The position numbers and the translations under genes were made by a program. From positions 1-64,000 of the forward strand of contig CAMAQR010000005.1 of NCBI GenBank assembly GCA_945860375.1: DNA of 64,000 nt, written 5' to 3'. The stretch is from Pseudorhodobacter antarcticus (GTDB lineage: Bacteria; Pseudomonadota; Alphaproteobacteria; Rhodobacterales; Rhodobacteraceae). This document shows, in pieces, positions 44,396 to 53,117 of this stretch. Positions within the stretch are counted from its first letter, which is position 1. Each line of letters starts with the position of its first letter. The notes under the pieces are model-generated. The model did no database searches, was not told where the DNA came from, and saw only the letters and a program-made list of their open reading frames with translations.

Positions 44396-44870
44396 CCGCC
44401 GCAGCCTGCTCCTGATGCCGCTGGCCTTGGCCGCCTGCGGCTTCACCCCGGCCTTTGGCCCTGGTGGCCCCGCCGAAGGCTTGGCCGGAACCATCCGCGC
44501 AGCTGACCCCGCCGACAAGAATGGCTTCGATCTGGTGGCGCGGCTGGAACAACGGCTGGGCCGCCCGCAGGCCGTGCGCTACGACCTGACCTATACGATC
44601 AAGACCGAAGCGGTGGGCGTCGGCATCACCCCCGACAACGCCATCACCCGCTACAACCTGACCGGCACCATCGACTGGACGCTGACCGACCGCAGCACAG
44701 AAGCGCGCGTCAGTGGCGGCACCGTCGCCAGTTTCACCAGTTGGTCCGCCACCGGATCAACGGTCGCAGGCCTTGCCGCCGAAGAGGACGCGTCGCTGCG
44801 GCTGATGCGGCTTCTGGCCGATCAGATCGTCACCCGCATCATCGCCAGCTCGGCCACCTGGACGCGATGA
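44382..44870 (+). CDS. lptE: LPS-assembly lipoprotein LptE
   Basis: LptE plugs the LptD channel that places LPS in the outer membrane. The 162-residue protein has a lipobox ([20 protein letters not shown]) and the LptE-type fold seen in [16 protein letters not shown] and [12 protein letters not shown]. It overlaps leuS by 14 bases at the 5' end, and its stop overlaps the holA start as ATGA. The leuS-lptE-holA order is widely conserved and supports the call. Sequence divergence in this family is high. Confidence 0.88.
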   Translation: MSSFNRRSLLLMPLALAACGFTPAFGPGGPAEGLAGTIRAADPADKNGFDLVARLEQRLGRPQAVRYDLTYTIKTEAVGVGITPDNAITRYNLTGTIDWTLTDRSTEARVSGGTVASFTSWSATGSTVAGLAAEEDASLRLMRLLADQIVTRIIASSATWTR

Positions 44871-45880
44871 AGCTCGAGGGGGCCGCCGCAAACGCCTATC
44901 TGGGCAAGCCCGATCCGGCGCGCGCAGGCCTGCTGATCTGCGGGGCTGACCCGATGCGCGTGGCCCTGAAACGACAGGACGCCATACTGGCGCTGATCGG
45001 CCCCGCTGGCGAAGGCGAACTGCGCCTGACCCGGATTCAGGCGGGCGATCTGCGCAAGGATCAGGCGCTGTTGTCAGACGCCACCCGCGCCGCCGGGTTC
45101 TTCCCCGGCCCCCGCGTGGCCTTTGTCGAGGATGCCACCGACGGTCTGACCGAAACGCTGGCCGCCGCGCTGAAAGACTGGCGTGTCGGGGATGCGCAAA
45201 TCGTGGTGACGGCGGGCAACCTGACCGGCAAATCTCCCCTGCGCGGCCTGTTCGAAAAGCATCTGAACGCCGTGTCCATCGTGCTCTACGACAACCCGCC
45301 CTCGCGCGATGACATCGAACAGGCGCTGGCCCGCGCGGGCCTCACGCGCATCGATCCCACCACGATGGCCGACCTGACAGCGCTTGCCCGCGCCCTCGAC
45401 CCCGGCGATTTTCGGCAGATGCTGGAAAAGATCGCGCTCTACAAATATCACGATCCGACGCCCCTGACCCCCGCCGAAATTCACGCCCTCGCCCCCGCGA
45501 CCATCGAGGCCGAGGTCGATGACCTGATCGCCGCCGTTGCCGACCAGCGGGTCGCCGACATCGGCCCCCTCATGCGCAGGCTCGAAGGTCAGGGCATCCT
45601 GCCCGTCACCCTGTGCATCGGCGCATTGCGGCATTTCCGTGCGCTGCATGTCGCCGCAACCGACCCCGGCGGCGTGTCCAACGGCCTGATGAAAACCCGC
45701 GTCTTCGGCCCCCGCCGCGATGCGATGCAACGGCAGGCAGGCCATTGGGGCATGCGCAGGCTGGAAGACGCCATGGCCCTGCTGCTGGAAACCGACCTCA
45801 CCCTGCGTTCCACCTCCCGCGCCCCTGCGATGGCTGTGATGGAGCGCGCGCTGATCCGGCTGGCACTGACAAAGCGTTAA
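44867..45880 (+). CDS. holA: DNA polymerase III subunit delta
   Basis: The delta subunit opens the sliding clamp in the clamp loader. The 337-residue product has the HolA features AGLLICGADPMRVALKRQ, a P-loop-less AAA-like N-terminus, FFPGPRVAFVEDATDG, and a helical C-terminus (LPVTLCIGALRHFRALHVA). ATG 44867 overlaps the lptE stop by four bases; the frame is open upstream, but those codons overlap lptE. The order leuS-lptE-holA is a strong context. Confidence 0.9.
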   Translation: MKLEGAAANAYLGKPDPARAGLLICGADPMRVALKRQDAILALIGPAGEGELRLTRIQAGDLRKDQALLSDATRAAGFFPGPRVAFVEDATDGLTETLAAALKDWRVGDAQIVVTAGNLTGKSPLRGLFEKHLNAVSIVLYDNPPSRDDIEQALARAGLTRIDPTTMADLTALARALDPGDFRQMLEKIALYKYHDPTPLTPAEIHALAPATIEAEVDDLIAAVADQRVADIGPLMRRLEGQGILPVTLCIGALRHFRALHVAATDPGGVSNGLMKTRVFGPRRDAMQRQAGHWGMRRLEDAMALLLETDLTLRSTSRAPAMAVMERALIRLALTKR

Positions 45881-45902
45881 TCCCTAAACATTGCCTAAAA
45901 TT

Positions 45903-45936
45903 TTTCATCTGTCCGAAAATATCCCACGGGGGAGCG
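45903..45936 (+). repeat. Dispersed intergenic repeat, degenerate copy
   Basis: TTTCATCTGTCCGAAAATAT then CCCACGGGGGAGCG: the flanks keep the pattern but the GGCC core is changed. It lies 22 bases after the holA stop and runs into the hairpins at 45934-45977. Confidence 0.5.
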
Positions 45937-45952
45937 GGCGCTTCGCCCGCGT

Positions 45953-45977
45953 GGGGGGTGTGAAACCCCCCTCTTTT
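45953..45977 (+). terminator. Probable terminator of the leuS-lptE-holA operon
   Basis: GGGGGGT and ACCCCCC form a 7-bp stem with loop GTGAA, followed by TCTTTT. A second hairpin (GCGGGCG/CGCCCGC) lies just before it. Confidence 0.62.
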
Positions 45978-46105
45978 CCATCAAGGCACCCCGCGCCACA
46001 ACAAGCCATGGCGGCCAAACCGCAAGGGCGGGGTTCGCCCGCCACCCCCTCGCTTGCCCGCCGCAACCCTGCTAACCTGCCCCAACCCCAGCAAGGAAAG
46101 CCCCC

Positions 46106-46690
46106 ATGTACACTCTGATCGGCAGCGCCAAAACCCGCAGCGCCCGCGTGCTTTGGCTGCTGGAAGAACTTGGCCAGCCCTTCACCCACATTGCCGCCGG
46201 CCCGCAATCGCCCGAGGTCCGCGCCCACAACACGGCGGGCAAAGTGCCCGTCCTGCTCGACGGCGACGCCACCCTCACCGATTCCACCGCAATCCTGACC
46301 TATCTTGCCGACAAGCACGGCCAATTCACCGCCCCCGCCGGAACCATCGCCCGCGCGCAGCAAGACAGCCTGACCCATTTCCTGCTGGACGAGTTTGATG
46401 CTGTCCTGTGGACCGCCGCCCGCCACAGCTTTGTGCTGCCCGAGGACAAGCGCCTGCCCGCCATCAAGGACTCGCTGAAATGGGAATATGCCCGCAGCTT
46501 GTCACGGCTGGAACAGCGCCTGCAAGGCCCGTTCCTGATGGGCGATGCCATGACCATCCCCGACATCATCGCCACCCATTGCCTGCTCTGGGGCCTCGGC
46601 GCAAAGTTCGACGCCCCCGGCGGGGCCTTGGCCGATTACCTTGCCCGCATGCGCACCCGCCCCGCCTTTGAACGCGCCATGGCGCTCTAG
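46106..46690 (+). CDS. Glutathione S-transferase family protein
   Basis: The 194-residue protein has the GST thioredoxin-like N-terminal domain (YTLIGSAKTRSARVLWLLEEL; KVPVLLDGDATLTDSTAIL) with the cis-proline VP and the ES/DS motif for glutathione binding. The C-terminal helical domain includes GDAMTIPDIIATHCLLWGLG. Substrate unknown. It is a short member of the family and starts with ATG 46106, preceded by AAGGAAAG. Confidence 0.88.
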   Translation: MYTLIGSAKTRSARVLWLLEELGQPFTHIAAGPQSPEVRAHNTAGKVPVLLDGDATLTDSTAILTYLADKHGQFTAPAGTIARAQQDSLTHFLLDEFDAVLWTAARHSFVLPEDKRLPAIKDSLKWEYARSLSRLEQRLQGPFLMGDAMTIPDIIATHCLLWGLGAKFDAPGGALADYLARMRTRPAFERAMAL

Positions 46691-46763
46691 AAATTGCGGC
46701 CCTCCATCGGCTGCAGCCAGTGGGTGGCAGCACGCACAGGCCGCACCGCTTTGGGATTTATCT

Positions 46764-47192
46764 TCAATCGGACGTTGACAGGCGCAAGCCCGCGCCAAGC
46801 CGCCGGATCGACCCCTCCAACGGCACCGCCCCGGCCAAGGTATTGGAAATCGTGCCATATTTCAGGATATTGCGGTGCAGAAGGTCCAACCGCGCCTCTG
46901 TCTCGGCGCTGTCCACGACGATCTCGTATCCAATTCGGGTCAGCTTGGGCGGCGCATCCTGCCGGATGGCTTCCAACCGCACTTCGACGCCTTCAATCTG
47001 AAAGGCCAGCAAGGGCGCCACCCGCTCCACCCCCTTGATCATGCAGGCCGCCAGCGCCGCCAGCAACAATTCCACCGGGTTGAACGCATCCTGCCGCCCA
47101 GCCATATCGGTGCCCAGCACCACCTGTGCCTGCTTGGCAAATGCCAGACTGCCCTGCGCATCGACCCGCCGCGCCGTCACCTTGTACTCCAT
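46764..47192 (-). CDS. OsmC-like protein, second cysteine replaced by glycine
   Basis: A 142-residue OsmC/Ohr-type protein. The motif NPVELLLAALAACMIKGVERV supplies one cysteine, C50 (quoted in part: LLLAALAACMIKG). Where peroxide-reducing family members have a second cysteine, it has ILKYGTISNTLAG with G113. Redox activity with organic peroxides is therefore doubtful. ATG 47192 has AGGAGG seven bases upstream. It is divergent from the unknown 111-residue gene. Confidence 0.85.
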   Translation of the reverse strand: MEYKVTARRVDAQGSLAFAKQAQVVLGTDMAGRQDAFNPVELLLAALAACMIKGVERVAPLLAFQIEGVEVRLEAIRQDAPPKLTRIGYEIVVDSAETEARLDLLHRNILKYGTISNTLAGAVPLEGSIRRLGAGLRLSTSD

Positions 47193-47309
47193 GAAGCCCT
47201 CCTGTTTCACCGCCATCCTACAGCCATCGCCACCGCAAACCTTGATCCACCGCATGCCCTTGACAGCAACCACAACCCACGGGCACATCCATGGGTAAAG
47301 GAGCCTGTC

Positions 47310-47645
47310 ATGGCCAAAACCCTCTCTCCCATCGAAACTTTCCTCGCCCCTTTGGCGAAACTGACTGCCAGACACCCCGATCTGGAGGGTGCGGTGATCT
47401 GGGCCGATGGCACCGACTGGCAGGCGCAGGATGATGCCGAAGGCCTGCTCGACGCCGAGGAAATCCCCTTCTATGCCGAGGGTCTGCTGCTGGAGGGCTT
47501 CCACATGCAATGGCAATCGCTGGCCGGAACAGAGGCCCCGAAAGACCCGGTCCACATCCGCCTGTTCTTTTGGCAAGGGGACGCCACCCCACCCCCGCCC
47601 GAACCCGGCCTTGTCCTGCTGGCATCGGGCACATGGACCGGCTGA
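47310..47645 (+). CDS. Unknown 111-residue acidic protein
   Basis: I do not recognise this protein. It is small and acidic, without signal peptide or membrane segment. It begins AKTLSPIETFLAPLAKL and has a middle stretch GLLDAEEIPFYAEGLLLEGF, then DPVHIRLFFWQGDATPPPPE. A clear AGGAG lies five bases before the ATG at 47310, supporting real translation. It is divergent from the OsmC-like gene with about 117 bases between. No function can be assigned. Confidence 0.6.
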   Translation: MAKTLSPIETFLAPLAKLTARHPDLEGAVIWADGTDWQAQDDAEGLLDAEEIPFYAEGLLLEGFHMQWQSLAGTEAPKDPVHIRLFFWQGDATPPPPEPGLVLLASGTWTG

Positions 47646-48053
47646 TCCGCAGCCTGCGCGGGCTTGGCCCTGCCATGCCCCGACCCTAACGGCCTGATGC
47701 CGTTCGCGCGGCACTTGGCGCGGGGCTGGGCCTTTTGTTCACGGGCGTTTGCTGCATCTGATCAACCCCTCCGCGGCCTTGGGCGATGGTCTTGGGCAAC
47801 AGCGTGGCCGCCCAAAACCTGCGCCACCCCGGCATTCAGGCCGCCACATCCGCCACGCCAAGGGCCGATCTGATCACCCCGCTGTCGGCTGGCCGCCAAA
47901 ACACCAGGCCAATCACAGAAGGCCCCGCGCCTTGCGGGTCTTGTCACAAGGTCTGGCCGGCTTGCCCCGCTGATCCACCAACGCACAGGGCGCTGACGGC
48001 CCTTGCGTCCGCCCAAACCGCATGCCCAACTGCGCCAAACCTTGGAGAGCGTG
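47646..48053. other. 408-base stretch without a recognisable gene
   Basis: Lies between the unknown 111-residue gene and the GAF gene. It is open in several frames, as GC-rich DNA often is, but I see no family signature, hairpin with U-tract or repeat. GGAG just before 48054 is the ribosome site of the GAF gene. Confidence 0.4.
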
Positions 48054-48479
48054 ATGATCTACGACACCCTGCACACCGCCTGCGCCGCCCTTGGCACCCG
48101 CCTGTTCACGGTCACGGTGCAAGACCCCGCCCAAAACCTCGCCCGCCGCGCCCATACCTCGCACCCCGTGGAATACCCGGTATCGGGCACCAAACCCCTG
48201 ACCCGCGACGGCTGGTACGACCATTGCATCGCAGGCCAGCAAACCTTTGTCGCCAACACCACGCCCGAGTTTGCGAAGTATTTCTTCGACCACGCCCTGA
48301 TCACCTCGCTGGGCCTTGGCGCGTGCATCAACATCCCGGTGGTGGAGGCAGGCCAAGTCCTTGGAACCGTCAACCTGCTGGCCGAAGACCACCACTTCAC
48401 CGCCGACCGCGTTGTCGCCTACGAATCCCTCGTCCAAGAACACCACAACGCCCTCGCGGCCCAGATGGCGCAAGGTTAA
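48054..48479 (+). CDS. Single GAF-domain protein
   Basis: The 141-residue product is essentially one GAF domain: YDTLHTACAALGTRLFTVTV at the start, LGACINIPVVEAGQVLGTVNLLAEDHHF as the core beta-sheet (quoted in parts: CINIPVVEAGQVLGTVNLL). No output domain (GGDEF, kinase or DNA-binding) follows. It may bind a small ligand or act as a fRMsr-like methionine sulfoxide reductase, but the cysteine pattern is not convincing. ATG 48054 follows GGAGAGCGTG. Confidence 0.75.
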   Translation: MIYDTLHTACAALGTRLFTVTVQDPAQNLARRAHTSHPVEYPVSGTKPLTRDGWYDHCIAGQQTFVANTTPEFAKYFFDHALITSLGLGACINIPVVEAGQVLGTVNLLAEDHHFTADRVVAYESLVQEHHNALAAQMAQG

Positions 48480-48731
48480 CCCCCTCACCTGTCGCGACGC
48501 ATCGCGGCGCTTGGCCGTTGTCTTGACCCTTGGTGCCAAAAACCGACGGCTTGGCCCCCGATGCCGCCCTTCGCCGCTGCGCTGCATCACATCGCGCCGC
48601 CATGCTGGTCCTGCCCAAAATCCTGCCCTGCACCCCCTGTTTTTTTATTGCGAAACGCCACCAGCCGCTTACCGTGGCACCATGATCGGGAATCCGGCTT
48701 CACCGCATGCTCAACCCACAGGGAGCTTCCA

Positions 48732-49889
48732 ATGCATACCATCAAACTGCTTGCCACCTCTGCCCTGGCCCTTCTGACCGGGCTGTCCCCCGCCTTGGCG
48801 CAACTGACCGAAGTCGGTGCTTCCGAAGGTCAACTGAACATCGTCGCCTGGGCCGGCTACATCGAGCGCGGCGAAACCGACAAGACCTTCGACTGGGTCA
48901 CCAAGTTTGAGGCCGACTCGGGGTGCAAAGTGAACGTCAAGACCGCCAACACCTCGGATGAGATGGTGGCGCTGATGAACGAAGGCGGGTTTGACCTTGT
49001 CACCGCTTCGGGCGACGCGTCCTTGCGCCTGATCGCGGGCAAACGGGTGCAGCCGGTCAACGTCGCCCTGATCCCGTCATGGTCCAAGGTCGACCCGCGC
49101 TTGCAAGAAGCCAGCTGGCACACCGTCGATGGCGTCCATTACGGCACCCCCTACCTTTGGGGGCCAAATGTGCTGATGTACAACACCGAGGTGTTCAAAG
49201 AAGCGCCCACCTCGTGGAATGTGGTGTTCGAGAAGATGGACCTGCCCGACGGCAAATCCAACGAAGGCCGCGTGCAGGCCTATGACGGCCCGATCCACAT
49301 CGCCGATGCGGCGCAGTATCTGATGTTCCACAAGCCCGAACTGAAGATCACCTCGCCCTATGAATTGAACGAAGAGCAGTACAAGGCGGCGCTGGACCTG
49401 CTGCGCGGTCAGCGCGCGATTGTGGGTCGCTATTGGCACGACGCCTTCATCCAGATGGATGATTTCAAGAACGAAGGCGTCGTGGCCTCGGGGTCATGGC
49501 CGTTCCAGGTCGGGCTGTTGCAGGGTGAGAAACTGCCAATCGCCTCGACCATCCCGCAAGAGGGCGCGACGGGCTGGGCCGACACCACCATGCTGCACGC
49601 CGAGGCCGCCAATCCGAACTGCGCCTACAAGTGGATGGAGCACACCCTGTCGTCCAACCTGCAGGCGGACCTGTCGGTCTGGTTCGGCGGCAACCCGGTG
49701 GTGCCAGCGGCTTGCACCGATGGGTCGGGCATGCAAACCGCCGAAGGCTGCACCGCCAACGGTCTGGATGATTTCGAGAAGATCAAGTTCTGGACCACCC
49801 CCATCGCCAATTGCTCTCAGGGCGAAGGCATGTGCGTGCCCTATTACCGCTGGGTGTCGGACTACATCGGCGTGATCGGCGGGCGCTGA
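48732..49889 (+). CDS. Extracellular solute-binding protein of a polyamine-type ABC importer
   Basis: The periplasmic binding protein of the importer coded after it. The 385-residue precursor has a signal peptide (LLATSALALLTGLSPALAQ). The mature part resembles PotD/PotF-type proteins: GQLNIVAWAGYIERGE, GGFDLVTASGDASLRLIAGK and GTPYLWGPNVLMYNTEVF. It is cysteine-rich for such proteins: SGCKV, NPNCAYK, PAACTD, AEGCTA and the pair NCSQGEGMC near the end, likely disulfides. ATG 48732 has AGGGAG six bases upstream. Substrate (putrescine, spermidine or another cation) is inferred. Confidence 0.88.
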   Translation: MHTIKLLATSALALLTGLSPALAQLTEVGASEGQLNIVAWAGYIERGETDKTFDWVTKFEADSGCKVNVKTANTSDEMVALMNEGGFDLVTASGDASLRLIAGKRVQPVNVALIPSWSKVDPRLQEASWHTVDGVHYGTPYLWGPNVLMYNTEVFKEAPTSWNVVFEKMDLPDGKSNEGRVQAYDGPIHIADAAQYLMFHKPELKITSPYELNEEQYKAALDLLRGQRAIVGRYWHDAFIQMDDFKNEGVVASGSWPFQVGLLQGEKLPIASTIPQEGATGWADTTMLHAEAANPNCAYKWMEHTLSSNLQADLSVWFGGNPVVPAACTDGSGMQTAEGCTANGLDDFEKIKFWTTPIANCSQGEGMCVPYYRWVSDYIGVIGGR

Positions 49890-50018
49890 AGCCAGCGGAG
49901 GGTGAACCCAAGGATTTGGCAGGCCAAACCCTTGGAACCACCCAGCCTGCCCACGGCAGGGGCCACGCGCCCCTGCCCCACTCACCCTCTCCGCTTTGGC
50001 GGCCAAAGGCCCTCTCTC

Positions 50019-51017
50019 ATGACCGCAGCCGTAGAATTCCGCGCCGTCTCCCGCCATTTCGGCCCCGCCTCCGCGCCCGTCAAGGCGGTGGACGCCGTCG
50101 ATCTGACCATCGCCGAAGGCGCGTTCTTTGCCATGCTCGGCCCATCCGGTTCCGGCAAAACCACCTGCCTGCGCCTGATCTCGGGATTCGAGTCGCCCAC
50201 GGCCGGAGACATTTGCATCTTTGGCGAGAACGTCTCCAACACCCCGCCCCATCTGCGCAACGTCAACACGGTGTTTCAGGACTACGCCCTGTTTCCCCAT
50301 ATGAACGTGCGCGACAACGTCGCCTATGGTCTGATGGTCAAGGGCATGGCCCGCAACCAGCGCTACGCCAAGGCCGATGAAATGCTGGCGCTGGTGCATC
50401 TGGACGCCTACGGCAACCGCAAACCCAGCCAGCTTTCGGGCGGCCAGCGTCAACGGGTGGCACTGGCCCGCGCGCTGGTCAATGAACCCCGCGTGCTGCT
50501 GCTGGATGAACCCTTGGGCGCATTGGACCTGAAACTGCGCGAGGCGATGCAGGACGAGCTGAAATCCCTGCAACAGCGGCTTGGCATCACCTTCGTCTTC
50601 GTCACCCATGACCAGCACGAGGCCCTGTCGATGGCCGACAGCCTTGCCGTGTTCAACAACGGCAAGATCGCCCAGATCGGCACGCCTGCGGAAATCTACA
50701 CCCAACCCAAAACCCGCTTCGTCGCCGATTTCGTCGGATCGTCGAACCTGCTGCCCCCCACCCTGACCGCCCAACTCGGCGGCCCCGCCAAATGGTCCAG
50801 CCTGCGCCCCGAATCCCTGACCCTCGACCCGCAAGGCGCGCTCAAGGGCACGGTCACCGCGCTGCGCTACCTCGGCGCGGGCCACCGCATCAGCCTGACG
50901 ACGCAAGGCACTGACATCGCCGCGATCCTGCCCGCAGGCCAGCCGCTGCCCGAACCCGGCACCGAAATCCGACTTGGGTTCTCGGCGACCGCCTTGCACA
51001 TCATGGATGAAGCATGA
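50019..51017 (+). CDS. ABC importer ATPase, PotA-like
   Basis: The ATP-binding subunit of the polyamine-type importer. The 332-residue protein has Walker A GPSGSGKTT, signature LSGGQRQRVALARAL, Walker B VLLLDEPLGALD, the switch histidine in FVFVTHDQHEALSM, and a C-terminal TOBE domain (~270-330). The ATG at 50019 gives MTAAVEFRAVSRHFG. The binding-protein gene lies 130 bases upstream. A 21-bp inverted repeat separates this gene from the first permease gene. Confidence 0.93.
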   Translation: MTAAVEFRAVSRHFGPASAPVKAVDAVDLTIAEGAFFAMLGPSGSGKTTCLRLISGFESPTAGDICIFGENVSNTPPHLRNVNTVFQDYALFPHMNVRDNVAYGLMVKGMARNQRYAKADEMLALVHLDAYGNRKPSQLSGGQRQRVALARALVNEPRVLLLDEPLGALDLKLREAMQDELKSLQQRLGITFVFVTHDQHEALSMADSLAVFNNGKIAQIGTPAEIYTQPKTRFVADFVGSSNLLPPTLTAQLGGPAKWSSLRPESLTLDPQGALKGTVTALRYLGAGHRISLTTQGTDIAAILPAGQPLPEPGTEIRLGFSATALHIMDEA

Positions 51018-51040
51018 GCCGCCCCGCATTCACATTGGTC

Positions 51041-51099
51041 CAAATATCCCCGCCGGAGGCTCTCTGCCCGGCGACCGAAGCCTCCGGCGGGGATATTTG
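51041..51099. repeat. Facing pair of dispersed-repeat copies: 21-bp perfect inverted repeat
   Basis: The arm CAAATATCCCCGCCGGAGGC plus T at 51041-51061 is exactly repeated in inverted order at 51079-51099, with a 17-base loop. The flanks continue the family pattern (CCAAGATGAAA follows the right arm at 51103). It lies in the 130-base gap inside the ABC operon, between ATPase and permease genes. It could act as a terminator or an RNA stability element that unbalances their expression. Confidence 0.8.
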
Positions 51100-51147
51100 C
51101 CGCCAAGATGAAAGCCCCGGTTCCGCGCAAGGCCCAAGGACCGCGCC

Positions 51148-52080
51148 ATGACCGCGATCTTCCCCACCAAATCCATTGCCGACCGCCTGACCGCCCTGTT
51201 CTGGCGCCAGCCCAAACTGTTGCTGGCGCTGATGTTGACGCCGCCTTTGCTGTGGCTGGGGGTGGTCTATCTGGGCTCTCTGGCCGCCCTTTTGCTGCAA
51301 TCCTTCTACTCGATCGACGAGTTCTCCGGCATGGTGATCCCGGAATTCACCCTGAAAACCTATGCCGAACTGCTGCGGCCGCAGAATTACGACATCATCC
51401 TGCGCACGCTGCTGATGTCCGCTGCCGTCACCCTCGGCTGCGCCATTCTTGCCTTCCCCATCGCCTATTACGCCGCCCGCTACGCGCGTGGCCGCTGGAA
51501 AGCAGTGTTCTATCTGGGCATCATGCTGCCGCTGTGGTCATCCTACCTTGTCAAGATCTACGCCTGGAAACTGATCCTCGCCAAAGAGGGCATCATCACC
51601 TGGGCCGCCGAGGCCACCCACACCAGCGGCATTCTGAACGCGATCCTGTCCATACCGGGCATCGGCGGCGGGTCGTTGTCCACCAGCTACATCGGCATGT
51701 TCGCCGTCTTCACCTATGTCTGGCTGCCCTACATGATCCTGCCGATGCAGGCGGCGCTGGAACGGGTGCCCACCTCGCTGCTGGAGGCCAGCCAGGACCT
51801 TGGCGCCAGCCGTGCGCAAACCTTCCGCACCGTGATCCTGCCGCTGGCCCTGCCCGGCGTGATCGCGGGGTCGATCTTCACCTTCTCGCTGACCATGGGC
51901 GATTATATCATTCCACAGATTGTCGGCAATTCCGCCAATTTCATCGGCATGGCGGTGTATCAACTGCAAGGCACCGCCGGGAACACCCCGCTGGCCGCCG
52001 CCTTCGCCGTGGTGCCGATCGTGATCATGCTGATCTACCTGACACTCGCCAAGCGCGCGGGGGCTTTCGATGCCCTCTAA
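51148..52080 (+). CDS. ABC importer permease, PotB-like
   Basis: The first membrane subunit, 310 residues with six predicted membrane segments (for example [37 protein letters not shown]). The ATPase-contact EAA loop is seen in [27 protein letters not shown] (core quoted: [14 protein letters not shown]). A long region between segments ([17 protein letters not shown]) is a feature of PotB-type subunits. It overlaps the next gene by 11 bases. Confidence 0.92.
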   Translation: MTAIFPTKSIADRLTALFWRQPKLLLALMLTPPLLWLGVVYLGSLAALLLQSFYSIDEFSGMVIPEFTLKTYAELLRPQNYDIILRTLLMSAAVTLGCAILAFPIAYYAARYARGRWKAVFYLGIMLPLWSSYLVKIYAWKLILAKEGIITWAAEATHTSGILNAILSIPGIGGGSLSTSYIGMFAVFTYVWLPYMILPMQAALERVPTSLLEASQDLGASRAQTFRTVILPLALPGVIAGSIFTFSLTMGDYIIPQIVGNSANFIGMAVYQLQGTAGNTPLAAAFAVVPIVIMLIYLTLAKRAGAFDAL

Positions 52081-52873
52081 AGCCCCGCTTTCCCTGAAAC
52101 TCGCCGCCATCGGCGGCCTGTTGTTTCTGCACCTGCCGATCCTGCTGATCTTCCTTTACGCCTTCACCACCGAGGAACGCACCTACGCCTTCCCGCCGCC
52201 GGGCCTGACCACCGAGTGGTTCGCGGCCGCATGGAACCGCCCTGACATCTGGGAGGCCTTGACCCTGTCCGTCAAAGTCGCCACCGCAGCCACCCTGCTG
52301 GCGATGGTGCTTGGCACGCTGGTGTCCGCCGCCATGGCCCGCGCCACCTTCTTTGGCCGCGATCAGATCAGCCTGCTGATCATCCTGCCCATCGCCCTGC
52401 CCGGCGTCATCACCGGCATGTCGTTGCGGTCGGCCTTTGGCATCATGGACATTCCGTTTTCCACCCTGACCATCATCCTCGGCCATGCCACTTTTTGCAT
52501 CGTCATCGTCTACAACAACGCCGTCGCCCGCTTTCGCCGCATGTCGGGTGGAATTCTGGAGGCCAGCGCCGACCTTGGCGCCAATGCCTTTCAAACCTTC
52601 TGGCACATCCTGTTGCCGAACCTTGGCACCGCCCTGCTGGCCGGGGGGATGCTTGCCTTTGCGCTGTCGTTTGATGAGGTCATCGTCACCACCTTCACCG
52701 CAGGTCAGCAAGCCACCCTGCCAATCTGGATGCTGGAGGAACTGATCCGCCCGCGCCAACGCCCGGTCACCAATGTGGTGGCGCTGATCGTTTTTGCAGC
52801 CACCTTCCTGCCGATTCTGGCGGCCTATTACCTGACCCGCAACGGCTCGGAAACCGCAGGGTCTGGCAAGTGA
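52070..52873 (+). CDS. ABC importer permease, PotC-like
   Basis: The second membrane subunit, 267 residues with six predicted membrane segments ([37 protein letters not shown]). The EAA-type contact loop reads [21 protein letters not shown]. The start at ATG 52070 lies inside the preceding gene, giving translational coupling. It completes an SBP-ATPase-permease-permease set, so the transporter appears intact. Confidence 0.92.
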   Translation: MPSKAPLSLKLAAIGGLLFLHLPILLIFLYAFTTEERTYAFPPPGLTTEWFAAAWNRPDIWEALTLSVKVATAATLLAMVLGTLVSAAMARATFFGRDQISLLIILPIALPGVITGMSLRSAFGIMDIPFSTLTIILGHATFCIVIVYNNAVARFRRMSGGILEASADLGANAFQTFWHILLPNLGTALLAGGMLAFALSFDEVIVTTFTAGQQATLPIWMLEELIRPRQRPVTNVVALIVFAATFLPILAAYYLTRNGSETAGSGK

Positions 52874-53117
52874 TGTGGCAAGTCAGGGCCGAACGGCCCT
52901 TACAGGATCACCTTGCCGCCCAACTTTCCAACTGTGACAAAGCTTTTGCCAAGCTTTGGCAGGGCCTTGGCAACCCGATTGGCCGTTGCCCCACCACCCC
53001 GCCGCCCGTTGCGTTAACCCTGACCCGGGCGCACGCAGCGTGCGGACGCAAAAAGGACGCAGGCGGGACGGCGGCAGCACGGACAGATCACGCAGGTTTC
53101 CCTGCGATTTCCGCAGG

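Noticed and set aside
47786..48526. Long open frame spanning the gap and the GAF gene
   Set aside because: Translation is Pro/Arg/His-rich with no domain, out of frame with the recognisable GAF protein.
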